Assembly: GCF_035046485.1 (NCBI RefSeq)
Contig: NC_085138.1
Location: forward strand, 342,004,263-342,068,262
Length of the DNA: 64,000 nt
Origin: Aedes albopictus
Lineage: Eukaryota; Arthropoda; Insecta; Diptera; Culicidae
Reading direction: 5' to 3'
The notes under the pieces are model-generated. The model was given only the letters and a program-made list of their open reading frames with translations. It searched no databases and was not told the origin of the DNA. The position numbers and the translations under genes were made by a program. Below, one piece after another: positions 23,021 to 33,370 of the stretch. Every line of letters begins with the position of its first letter. Positions within the stretch are counted from its first letter, which is position 1.

Positions 23021-23760
23021 GGGGGCTTTACAGACTTTCCGGTGAGATTCAAGGGAGTACCAGAGGTGTATCTAAGCGTTCCAGGGTGTTTCAGGAGGGT
23101 TCACAAAGCCATCAAGGCGTTTCCATAGGATTCGAGGGTTTCAGAGGTTTTCAAGCGAGGTTGAGGAGAGTTCCAGAGGGGTTTAAGCAGGGCTTTCAGG
23201 CGTTCCACAGTGTTTCGGCAGGTTTTCAAAGGGGTTCCCGTGAGTTTAGGAGTTCTTTAAATTTTTTTTTCAGGTAGTTCCAGAGGCGCTTCAAAAGGTA
23301 TCTAGATGTTTCAGGTGAAACCTCCTGGATATTTCAAGGGGTTCAGAGCCTTTCAAGAGAACTTCTGGAGAGATCCACAGAGATTTTGGAATGCAAAATC
23401 AAGGCTTTCCAAGCCTATTCAGTGCGTTTCAGAGGGTTTCGAAGGGGTTCCCGTGAGCTTCAGAGGGCTTCACAGGCTTTCAGGCTAGTTTGACAGACGC
23501 TTCGAAGCGTTTCAGAAGGTTTCAGAAGGACTCCAAGACGTTTCAGATGGTTTCCGCAGGTTTCAAGGGGCTCAGCGGCTTTAAGGAGAGCTTCAGAAGG
23601 GATCCAGAGGGTTTTTAGATCGGTTTCAAGGCGTTTCAGATAGTTTAAGATGCATTCTTAAGGAATTTAAGGGGTTTCGTAGGTTTCGGGTAAGCTTCGG
23701 GGTATTTCAGAGGCGTTTCACGGTGTTTCAGTGGGCTCTAGAAAGGCTTCAAGGCTAGGT
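23021..23760 (+). repeat. degenerate TTTCAGGGG array, right block
   Basis: This continues the 18021-20191 array beyond the TTAA-flanked element, with phrases like GGGGTTTCAGAGG and GGTTCCCGTGAG. A frame of 107 codons here is a product of the repeat. Confidence 0.7.
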
Positions 23761-23967
23761 TGTAAGACAGAGCATAGTTGCAAGAAGCTGTGTAAGAATG
23801 AACTTCATTTATAATGCCCCGATAGATTACTAATTACGCTTGTAGATCCGATGACCTATTATAGTCCAAAGAGTTCTAGGATACTCTTAGGAAGTCATTG
23901 GATCCACCACTTGACAGAACGTAGATGTTCGAGCCTATGTAAATTTGGACCTTATTCATGATGCTCA

Positions 23968-24220
23968 TCTATATGTATAAAAATGCAGTGGCATACGTGG
24001 GACCGCGCATAACTTGCGAACGGATGGTCCGATTTGGGTCGTCTGAGTTTTGTTCTGTTAGTTTTCACCGAAGGAAGGTTTATGAGGAAAAAAAACATGG
24101 AAACATTGAGTTTTTGAAAATCGGGTTTTCATACATGTTGAATGGAGATTTGGACTTGGCTAGAAACTTGAAACATCAAAAAACGCAGTAGACAAGACAA
24201 AGTTTGCCGGGCACAGCTAG
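23968..24220 (+). mobile_element. non-autonomous Helitron-like element
   Basis: It starts TCTATATGTATAAAAATG and ends GCCGGGCACAGCTAG. It lies between A (23967) and T (24221), fitting Helitron insertion between A and T, a 5' TC and a 3' CTAG. The 3' phrase TTTGCCGGG is a familiar insect repeat end. It has no Rep/helicase; the 77-codon frame inside is not a known protein. Confidence 0.5.
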
Positions 24221-24242
24221 TAGTTACATATAGTGACTCTTG

Positions 24243-24325
24243 TACTGTCGTTCTACGCATAATTGTTCCATGTTATATGGAATTCCTTTATAGCATGGGA
24301 CAATTATGCTTAGAACGGCAGTGTA
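24243..24325. other. 83-bp near-perfect palindrome
   Basis: TACTGTCGTTCTACGCATAA at the left pairs with the segment ending AGAACGGCAGTGTA, with GGAATTCC in the centre. This is probably a small foldback MITE. Confidence 0.7.
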
Positions 24326-26625
24326 GATTCGATAACCTTGTTTTTTAAAAAAAAATGGAAGCGAAAGGTTTTTGGCAAATTGAAAATATATGACATCTAT
24401 CATAGATACGCGATAGATATTACTCTCAGTTTTACTTTCCAAAAGTCCTTCAAATATCCCCAATCATCATTCGAAGATATCATTTCAATCCATCAAACGA
24501 TTTTTGAGTTATAATTTTTGAAGAAGAAAATTAGTTCAGATGCTTATTTCACACAATTTAGCAGTTGAATTGCTATAATAGAGCAGTAAGTTGGAGAAAT
24601 GTAGATTTACTGCTTGTCAAATGCCTATTGGTTACCTGGGTTTTATCGAACTCATAGAAATCAGAAAAAAAAGTTAAGTTATCAGTCACAGTCATTGTTA
24701 CAACATTGGGAACTACTGTTTCCTCAATTTCCAATTTTCGTAGGTCTTGACGAAATCTAAAGAAAATCCGAAGTTGTTGCTACAGCTGCAGCTGCTGGAG
24801 CTGATGCAGGCGGTTGGTGTTGGTGCTATTGAAACTGACGGCACTGGTAGGTAGCAGGTTGCAAATCCAATTTTTCATCCAACCATCTTTTCCGCCGCTC
24901 TGAACTTCCAACAAGATTGGCCCCCTTGTTGGTGTTGTTGTTGTTGTTGTTGGTAGGTTATGGACATGAACGAAGCACTACAGTAGCTGGATTTCCACTA
25001 CTATACAACAATCACTCAGTCGTCAGTAGTTAGCAGTAGGTACATAGCTCATCATCCACGTAGATTTCGCGGGTTTCAGGGGTTTCCCTCGTTTGCTGGA
25101 GAAGACGAGTCGGCCGATGATAGTGTGTTGTGTTGTATGGGTCTTGTATGCGTAAGACGTCGCTCGCTATGTATATAACGATGTCCAAAACGAATTTTCA
25201 CTCAACGTGCTTCGCTGCACATTGAGGGAAGCGTTGGAAATGACGACGATGAAGACGACGACGGACGCCGGGACCGGAATGCTTGCTATAATGGTGGAAA
25301 TGATAATTCTTTCTTCCGCACGAGTTGGTAGCGGCAGTAGTGTATATTGCTTGCAAATGTCAGAGCTTGGGGAGAAACAGCAAAGTGCCAAGTCATCGTT
25401 ACATGGGCGATATTGAGGAGAAAATGATAGGTAAAATTGAGTGAAGCTCAGAATGGAAACAATATTTTGGGAAAGTCTCAGATTTTCTTCAGTTCTTAAA
25501 ACAAATCGTCGGTGTTTCATATTTTGAAGATGATATTGTTGGCAGATAAGTGAAATATATTCTGTTCATCACAAATTCATGACTATAAATTGTCCAGATG
25601 AATACTTACAAAAATGCTTAGATTAATCATAATCTATTAGGAACACTTGAAGAAATTTTAAGATGAACCCTAGGTTGATTGCATGAAGGGAGGTTGTTCC
25701 ATCTGTTCAGCAGGGTGCATTCAATTTCAATCCAAAACGAAGGATTGAAGGGCTGCCACTAGCCAGTAGTATCCTATTTCAAATCATCCGATGGTTTAGT
25801 AGTAAGAGGAAATAACAGCAACTATCCAATGTAAGCACTGCGGCTGTAAAGTATAACATCAGGATTAGCACGTGCATAGGGGGCTAAATAAGGAACCAAA
25901 TGGAAGCGATGATGACAACTTTGTTTGTTGCTGAGAGTGAGAGACCTTGAGGAATATCGTCCAATAGTGCCAATTGGCACGTCCCATCAATAACAATTAG
26001 CACTTTAGTTACAGCCAGAACTGCGCTAAGATTGTAACAAACGATATCTGGTTGTATGAATATGATACAACTTTTCTGAAAAAAAAAAATGCAATTTCGA
26101 TGAAACACGAGCTTTCGTACATATAGCAGAAAAAACTCAATTGAACATACATATGTGCTACCACATAAAAATAGCAATGACGTGCATCCATCCATCCCGT
26201 AAACTCCTGCGTAATTCGTTTGGACAATTTTATCCGGATCACTGCGTCCATGGCTGGGTCCGTGGGCCGTGATGCTGCGGCACGACACCACAGTTATTGG
26301 AACTTTTTTTACGATGTTTACTGCAATTTTATGACAACCGACCGATGCGATGACGACGTGACGCGATGCATTTCCGATATGTTCGGACTGGTTGCTGTCG
26401 AAACTGTGCATCAAATGCGGAGATGGATGAGTCACAAATTGGATCCTACTAGATACGAACTAGCTATCAACCATGTACCATTCCTCTAGTCCTTCGATGA
26501 TGTATGCCATGGCATCATCGTTGTCATCGCATGGCGTTCAATATGATACCTGTTCATAAATGTAGTTGAGATAACTCTTCTTAAGGACTCAAGCTCAAAC
26601 ATACACTGATGTTTTTTACGACAGT
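24326..26625. other. single-copy-looking stretch, no gene recognised
   Basis: The part at 24750-25080 has CAGCTGCAGCTGCTGG and GTTGTTGTTG triplet runs, which can come from coding or regulatory DNA, but no frame stays open with a recognisable domain. Frames at 25884-26435 (minus, 183 codons) and 26220-26489 (plus) show no known motif. The 24450-24520 part resembles 55390-55460 (CAAACGATTTTTGAGTTATA-type), an old dispersed repeat. Confidence 0.35.
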
Positions 26626-26629
26626 AATG

Positions 26630-26722
26630 GTCCCGCGTAAAAAAAACCGCGTAAAAAACGCGTTATTTTAAAAAAAAAACGTCGTAAAAAACCGCGATAT
26701 TTCAAAAAACGTCGTAAAAATT
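26630..26722. repeat. A-rich repeat with CCGCG and ACGTCG spacers
   Basis: Short units such as CGTAAAAAACGCG, ACGTCGTAAAAAACCGCG and AACGTCGTAAAAA repeat about five times directly before the half copy of element E. Confidence 0.65.
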
Positions 26723-26808
26723 ATGATTTTCTAGAAAAATAGGCACTTTGAAGTATTTTTTACTTGAGTTACAGAAATAACACCCCTCTAATTTTTTGAT
26801 ATGTTTAA

Positions 26809-26923
26809 ACCTTCAGCGCGCGCGCTGTTGTAAAAAGTACAACACCACCAAAAAACCTCGCTCGTTGTATACAACCTGCGCGCGGTGCAGTTTCGGTTGC
26901 TTGATGGCGCGCGTCCTGGAAGG
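26809..26923. mobile_element. 115-bp GC-rich MITE D, copy 3, TTAA flanks
   Basis: It starts ACCTTCAGCGCGCGCGC and ends GCGCGCGTCCTGGAAGG. TTAA lies at 26805-26808 and 26924-26927. The element E copy at 17170 runs straight through (TTTTATAACAACATTTC), which fixes the insertion point. Confidence 0.85.
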
Positions 26924-27186
26924 TTAATAACAACATTTCTTCTTTTGGATGCTGGCAAGAGATATGTTTTATGTTTGCCCCAACCCGTATTATCACCTTT
27001 TAAAAAAAACTATGATTTTTTAAGAACAACACCTGTAACTACTAAACCAAAAGAGATAACGACCATCTCAGCGCACGAAACGACGCGTTTTCAAATGCTC
27101 TACAAGTGTTTCTTGGGCGACTTTGATGAAAAATCGAAACTGAAAAAGTTAACCTCAGAAAACCGGTTTTTCTTGAACCACCCTAA

Positions 27187-27433
27187 GGCCGTTACAAATA
27201 TTTATTTCACTTTTTGTCCCACCACTCTTTGGCTGGTCGAGGGGGGGGGATAAAAATAATAAAGCATTTAATCCGAAAAATATAATAAAAACTCCTCGGA
27301 TTTGTTAAAGAATTTTCAGCAAGACCCGAAATTTTGATAAATATTTTTCATCTGCCCCCTCAAAATGCGAAATCCAGCCAAAAATTTGTGAAGGGGGGGG
27401 AGACAAAAAGTCAAAATAAAATTTGTATCAGCC
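27187..27433. mobile_element. 247-bp PIF/Harbinger-type MITE, TAA TSD
   Basis: The ends GGCCGTTACAAATATT and AATTTGTATCAGCC are inverted, and the inner CACTTTTTGTCCC is mirrored by GGAGACAAAAAGTC. TAA lies at 27184-27186 and 27434-27436. The empty site CACCCTAAGCTTATTC is seen in element E at 17428-17443. TIR and 3-bp TAA duplication suit PIF/Harbinger. Confidence 0.75.
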
Positions 27434-27934
27434 TAAGCTTATTCAGAAAAATACCTCTAGATCGGTCAATTTTAAAGCTACATAAAAAGTGTCTTCAGCA
27501 AACTTGCTCAAAATTGATAGATCTACATTTTTCCCGAAGAATGTATATAGTTATTCTTGCAAATAAAAAAGTTTGGTTTTCAATTTATTTGAAAATATGG
27601 ACCATCCTAATTTTCATGTACATTGGAAAGAGAGCCTTATTTTTAGGAACAGCTTTGTAGAAGACCATATGTGTCTAAAAGATCATTTGAAGGCGCTGAA
27701 TGCATCTTTCCTCGTAAATCTGTTTCGTGGACCATTGTGCACTGGGGGTTGCATGCCATAGTCTATTGTCTAGTTTCGTGCTTCCTTCAAAGAGCGAATA
27801 GCTCATTGAAAGTATTAAACATGGCCGTGTTTTTAACGTCATGCACGACATGTACTAACCCATATGCATCGTATCGCATAGATAACTGTTTTGCCAAATG
27901 ACTAAAAGTGATTTTTTCGTGTTTTATTTTGTTT

Positions 27935-28300
27935 GAGAGGCCCCCGCGGAACCTGTTTCAAGTGTTCCGGAGCGACCACATCAGTGGATACATACTTCAG
28001 TCATTTTTTTCTGCCCCATTCTCTCGAAATCATGAAGATTGATACGTCGCACGGCATGTTTTGGTTGCAAACCGGAAATGTCCTCGATGACACCCCCGTG
28101 GAACCTGTGCTAGATGTTCCGGGGTGGCCATATTAGTTGATACTGACTTAAGGGTATCGTTTCTGACTCAATCATTCGAAATCATGAAGTTTGTTATGCC
28201 ACACGACATGTTTTGGATTAAAACCAGAAATGTCCCCAATGAGGCCCCCGCGGAACCTGTCATGGTGATCCGGATGGGCCAATTTATTCAGATCTGGCTA
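27935..28300. repeat. 152-bp satellite, about 2.4 units (locus 2)
   Basis: CATGAAG is found at 28031 and 28183, a 152-bp step. Each unit contains CATGTTTTGG, GAAATGTCC, CCCCGCGGAACCTG or a variant, and TTCCGG. The order and spacing match the locus at 11312-11600. Confidence 0.75.
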
Positions 28301-28387
28301 TCGAAGTTGTGTTTTATTGTTCGAAATAATTGAATGGAAATTGATGAAATGTCAGCATTTTGAAAATGAGATGTTGGGGATCGGGTA

Positions 28388-29010
28388 CGTGAAGGTTAAG
28401 AAGGTTCTTAAGGAGCTGAAAAAGAACAAGACTTCTGGGCAGGTCGAGGTCCCGGTCGAACTTCTGTAGTACGGAAGCGAGCAGCTACATCCATCAATCC
28501 ACCAGATTATTGTAAAGATTTGGGAGGATGAAGAATTTCCTACCAGCTGGTTGGATGGCCTCATTTGCCTAATCTACAAGAAAGGGCACAGACTAGAGTG
28601 TGCCAATTACAGAGAAATTACCCTTTTTCAATTCGGCATATAAGATACTGTCGGGTGTCCTGTTCAACCCACTGAGATATCTTGAAGAGTCCTTTGTCGG
28701 CGAATACCAGGCTGGTTTTGGTGAGGGATCAACGACAATCAATGACGGATCAAGTGTTTATCCTGCGAATGATCCTAGATTAATTTCGGGAATATAACTT
28801 GCACATGGATTTTGAAGCAGCGTACGATTCAGTGAAAATAAATGTGCTTTGGCAGATAATGTCTGTCAGAACATGGTTTTCCGTCGAAACTAATTTGGCT
28901 GATACGCGCAACGCTGGATGGATCGTTATCAAGTATTCAGATCGCAGACGAAGTGTCTACCTCCCTTGGATGGATTGAAGCAGGGTGACGTTATGCAGAA
29001 CACTACAAAT
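28388..29010 (+). pseudogene. RTE-type reverse transcriptase fragment, dead
   Basis: Translation gives, in order, a KKNKTSG segment, an IIVKIWEDEEFP segment, ICLIYKKG, YREITLF, then after a frame change AYKILSGV, YQAGF, and later MDFEAAYDS. These are the early reverse transcriptase blocks also seen intact at 59475-60931, where the matching parts read VVKIWETEQLP, ICPIHKKG and YQAGF. The fragment has an in-frame stop near 28469, at least two frameshifts, and stops before the catalytic FADD block. It is a different, older copy than the 59475 element. Confidence 0.8.
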
Positions 29011-29112
29011 GCATCGTGTCCTACGTTGGACGATACATTACGGACAACTATTAGCAGAACCCTTTAAATGCTCGTTTTATTTCCCGCATCGAGCCATACA
29101 TTTGGGAACTTA

Positions 29113-30137
29113 AAGCCTGTATCCGCAATAATCGGGACACAGAAGAACGGCTGTAGCTCTGTAATGAATCGGTAAAATTGGCTAAGTAATTGACTGAGAA
29201 CTCTCTGGTGTTTAAGTGTAGAATTAGCATAAGTTAAAATACACGTAAATACAAACAAAAAAAAAAACTCTCTGGTGTATGTTTATTATTTGTGCCAAAT
29301 TTCATAAAAATCGATGCATCACTTTTAACTGTGGATGAAAAACAAATAGACGTGGTTTCAAGCATTTTGTACAATCATGACCATTTTTCATTCGCATAAC
29401 AGATGGTTCTTTTACGGTACAGTTCAAAGTTCTGTGATCATAATAATGAAATTTCGTCATCAGTTATTATACTTATAGAGTCACTTTCTTGCAAAATTTC
29501 ATCAACTTTGATCAATTGGTTTGAAAGCCACTGGTGTTGATAGGCGTGAGTGTTAGTGAATATTTTTCGTATTTTTCATGTGCGATGTTAGCCTATTCAT
29601 AACTTTTGAATTTCTCTGCCAATTTTCATGAAATTTTCACAGAAGGTAGTTGATTATGTATATATTATGCCTGCAAAATTTGATGATTATTGGTATAGTA
29701 CTTTCCACAGTACAGTCGAAACAATTAAAGGTTCCAACTAATTGCTGTCTGAGGGGCTAAAATCACGTTCAGTCCCAATACATGTTTCGACTATAAACAA
29801 GTTGATAGTGCAGATAGTGCATCGATTTTTTTTTGGAATTTTGCCTATGCAACACATGTAGATTGAGATGTTTGTGTTCAAAATTTCAACCAATTCCTTG
29901 GCCAAATTCAAAAGTTACAGCGCTGACAAGCAAAACTAGGGGCTGTACAAAATTCAATGGCGCACATTCGACTCTTTCATTGCTACAACAAAAAGTACTG
30001 CACCGATTCACATGAAATTTTGCAGGTGAAATGAACACATCTTAAGATGTTATTAGGCCAAATTTGATCAATTTTAATATGTCTATTGCAGAGTTACAGC
30101 TGTATTCCTGTGTCCCGATTATTGCGGATACAGGCTT
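29113..30137. mobile_element. 1.0-kb TA-flanked inverted-terminal element
   Basis: The left end AAGCCTGTATCCGCAATAAT plus CGGGACACAG is exactly mirrored at the right end (CTGTGTCCCGATTATTGCGG, ATACAGGCTT). TA stands at 29111-29112 and 30138-30139. The interior is AT-rich without a transposase. TA duplication suggests the Tc1/mariner group. A 54-bp retro-tail has inserted at 29212-29265. Confidence 0.7.
29212..29265 (+). mobile_element. 54-bp poly(A) retro-tail with 13-bp TSD
   Basis: AAGTGTAGAATTAGCATAAG followed by an A-rich end. AACTCTCTGGTGT occurs at 29199-29211 and 29266-29278. It is homologous to the insertion at 1660-1716. Confidence 0.8.
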
Positions 30138-30519
30138 TAGATACGAAAATAAAATGGAACATTGCAAATGCAACATAAAGCATAAATTGTGCCAGTTACC
30201 CAAATGGATAACGAAGTCCGATCTCAGGATCTCCTGTGATCGCATTTTTTTTTCTGGCTGATTGCCTTGAGTTCGCATTGGGTTGCTTTCATAGCTTGTG
30301 TTTGATCTATGAATTTCTAATCCTAAACGGGGTTCCGATTGTACACTTGGAACATCCCACAAGACCAACAAGATGGTGCTCTAGTGTACGCTCAGCGTTG
30401 GTGTAAAGTTACTTTGTAGTCAACAAGGTATCAAGATAAGGTAAGTAACCTGATGATCATTTTTAGTGTAGAATCATGTCCTGCCAACTGATACGAATGC
30501 ACCACGGGAATGGTGTAAA

Positions 30520-32054
30520 CAGGGTGGCCAGTGAATTTCAGATTTTAATTTCCCGGTTTTCTCCCGGTTTTTTCCCGAAATTTTCATTTTTTCCCGGTTT
30601 TACTTGTTTGTTTACTTGTGTTGAATAAAATAATCCCTATCGGTTCAGGAGCTGTTCCAGGATAAATTTCAGAACTAACATATGTTTGAATTTTCAATTT
30701 AACTCCTGGGTGAACTTCAAGAGATTCTTTTGGGTAAAATTCAGAAATAATCTCTTAGGAATTTTAATTCCTGATGACATTTTTTTTGCAATGCCAATGA
30801 AACATAGGTTTCTGTAATTTCTGTAATTGTTTCTGTAATCATTTTTAGTTTGAACGTCAAAACATCATTTCCACTAGAATTGATACAGTATGCCTGATAC
30901 TTGTGTTAAAATTTTGAAGATGTTTCATATCAACTTAATTTAAACAACATGTTCAGATTCAGCCATTTTTGGCAAAAAGGCTTCTTTGAAAAATATTCAA
31001 ACTTTTGATGGAAAGCAATTATATTACAGAAATTCTTGCATGAATCGCCCAAGAAACCGTTTTTCTTCGCAGTACGCAGTTGCGAAGGAATGACAATTCA
31101 AATGGTTGTCACTGTGGAATTTGTATTCCAGGAATTGGTCTAAAACTTTCTTGAGCGATTCCTTTTGAACACGAAACTGGCCTTATTGCTGAATTCCTTT
31201 GAGCAATCGTTAATTCCTTTTAACAATTTTACATTTTTTTTTTTCAGAAAGCCTATAGGCTTTATTGTTTTGTGTTCGTCTCTCATGTTCCATATAATAA
31301 CATTATTTGTTTTAGTAACACTTGCAAAAAAAAACTGCTTAAAATTACATTTGGCCTAGTAAAAATACTCATTCTAGGTTTCAGTTTAGTTGTACATAAC
31401 TGTTGTTAAAACTTAGCCAACGACAACGTCCTATTTACTCCATTTAGTCTGTCTTTTATCAATTCCTTGTTGCTGTTGTTAAAATACATTTCCCACAATT
31501 TCAATTTGATGTAGGCAAGTGAAAAGAAACATGTGAGTGCCCTTGTTAGTTTTTGTAGCATTATTGTATTTTGATGACATCGATACAAGACTAATTCAGA
31601 GGAAGATTGCCCTTTACTAAAGTTTACTGAAACCCTTTACATTATTACGCAGGAATTATAAATTATTGTTTCTTCTTGATTTGCTGAAAACTAAGAATAA
31701 AAACAGTTATAACTTTTAAAATGACTTAACAGATCGACTTCAGCAACCGATATTATGATTTTAAAATTGTCAACATCTAAATATAACGCAAGTCGTATTT
31801 TCAATAAAATATATCGAAATATTACAACATCTGTTGAACCAGCAACAAGCTTGGCATTACAGATTATTTTCATGGATGATAAAAAAGTGATTAATAATTA
31901 GAAATAATAGAGCAGTATGGAATTATTCCTGGAAATGCAAAATTTTCCCGGTGGCAATCTGAATTCCCGAATATTTCCCGGTTTTTTCCCGATGATTCCG
32001 AATTCCCGGCTTTTTCCAGGTTCTCCCGGTTTTCCCGGTTCGCTGGCCACCCTG
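30520..32054. mobile_element. 1.5-kb non-autonomous DNA element, CAGGGTGGCCA ends
   Basis: The ends CAGGGTGGCCAGTGAA and TTCGCTGGCCACCCTG are inverted. TGTAAA flanks both sides (30514-30519 and 32055-32060), with a seventh base G matching if the boundary is moved one base. The end type suggests hAT. Subterminal TTTCCCGGTTTT phrases occur near both ends in the same, not inverted, direction. No frame over 65 codons is present, so no transposase. Confidence 0.7.
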
Positions 32055-32060
32055 TGTAAA

Positions 32061-33189
32061 GTATCACTAATAAACAAACATCAACAACATGTCCTGCCAA
32101 AGCACGAACACGGGAAGGAATGAAACAGAGGAGCGATTTTTTTCGACTTTTCATGCAAGGCTGGCGATCTGAAATTGATTTTTGTTTTATTTTTCAGCAA
32201 TGTTGTTCCCTTCATATATCTCATCCACTGATAACTGACACTGACAAATGGCAGTCGAAATACGCGTACTGTCAAGTTATAAGCAAAATAGGGCGGAATT
32301 AAAAGGTACAATAACTGATTACACTCATTCGAAGAGGGTATTCTGCTTAGAGGGTTCGAAAAGTCGGTACAAGATTTCTATTCATTCAAAAAGACTGAAA
32401 ATTGATTGACTTTAATACGAGATACTTGCATTTAAGTAAATTCAATATTTTTCCATTGAACAGAAGTTGAAGTTCATAAGAAACGAATAGTCTAGGAAAG
32501 CTTTTTGTTAACAAAGCACTAAAAACGAAACATATAATCCCAAGTAACAATCTTGCTTCTATTTGGTTTTATTTGTTTTTATGATAGTTTCATTAAAGCA
32601 TAACATATTCTAGATGATCTTGTCGTAGTTACAGCTGAGCAAACTATTCTTCAATAATATTTGGTTTAAAAAACATCTCCAAGAATACTTGAGACTCAAT
32701 GCATAAAACCGTAAACACAACAAGAACTGTTTAACTTGATGTCAGTTTTAAAAGGCTCTCGTAGTTATCTTGAAATAACCATTCTTGAGCTAGATCAACT
32801 GTTCTCGAGTGAGAACAGTTTGGATCATGAAAAATAAAAATAAAACTCAAGCATCCAATTATGATTCTCATCGATCCATTCAAGCACTCAAGAACACACA
32901 TCCTGAAAACCGATCTCGTCCAAATTCCTCCGGCTGCAGCATCCGAAAAGAGGTTGATTTCGTCATTCAGGATGGCGATTCCCGTGCTATCGTGGGTCAA
33001 TTCATCGGCCTGCAGACCACGATCAACATGATGAAAGTCAACAGCTACTGTTGGAAATGCTGACCGGAGGAATAAGACACTGCTCCGCATCAAGTCCGGT
33101 TCTCGGAAAAGATGTACCTGGTTGGCAACGAGACTGGGCTGCTGATAAAATTTATCGGACGAGGCATTACATAACACTAGTTTACAGCA
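32061..33189. other. no confident gene; one open stretch of unknown nature
   Basis: The 32890-33180 part is GC-richer and open on both strands (minus 32731-33177, 148 codons; plus 32809-33063, 84 codons). Neither product shows a domain I know. It might be an exon or a worn element fragment; codon-level evidence is not available. The rest is AT-rich. Confidence 0.3.
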
Positions 33190-33370
33190 TTTTTGAACTC
33201 GGTAAGCTGATGATCATTTTTGGTGTATAATCATGCCCTGAGTTCGAAAACGCGAAAGAAAAAAATTACAGTAGAGTGGATTTTTTTTCGACTTTCCATA
33301 CAAGGTTGATGATTTGAAATCGATTTTTGTTCTATTTTTAAGCAAAGTCGCTCACTTCAAATATATCATC
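33190..33370 (+). repeat. dispersed repeat, partner at 30430-32260
   Basis: AAGCTGATGATCATTTTTGG and the following TTTTTTTCGACTTTCCATAC resemble the DNA flanking the hAT-type element (AACCTGATGATCATTTTTAG near 30448 and TTTTTTTCGACTTTTCATGC near 32136). This second copy lacks the hAT insertion. Confidence 0.6.

Larger units (their letters stand above)
26723..27745 (+). mobile_element. single arm of inverted-repeat element E, twice interrupted
   Basis: It matches 17090-17680 (right arm) from TGATTTTCTAGAAAAATAGG to TTTCGTGGACCATTGTGCAC. The left arm is missing. MITE D (26809-26923) and a Harbinger-type MITE (27187-27433) are inserted. The uninterrupted arms at 16162-17680 show the empty sites for both. 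Confidence 0.85.

Noticed and set aside
25884..26435. 183-codon minus-strand protein
   Set aside because: No motif or family resemblance; several overlapping frames on both strands are similarly open.
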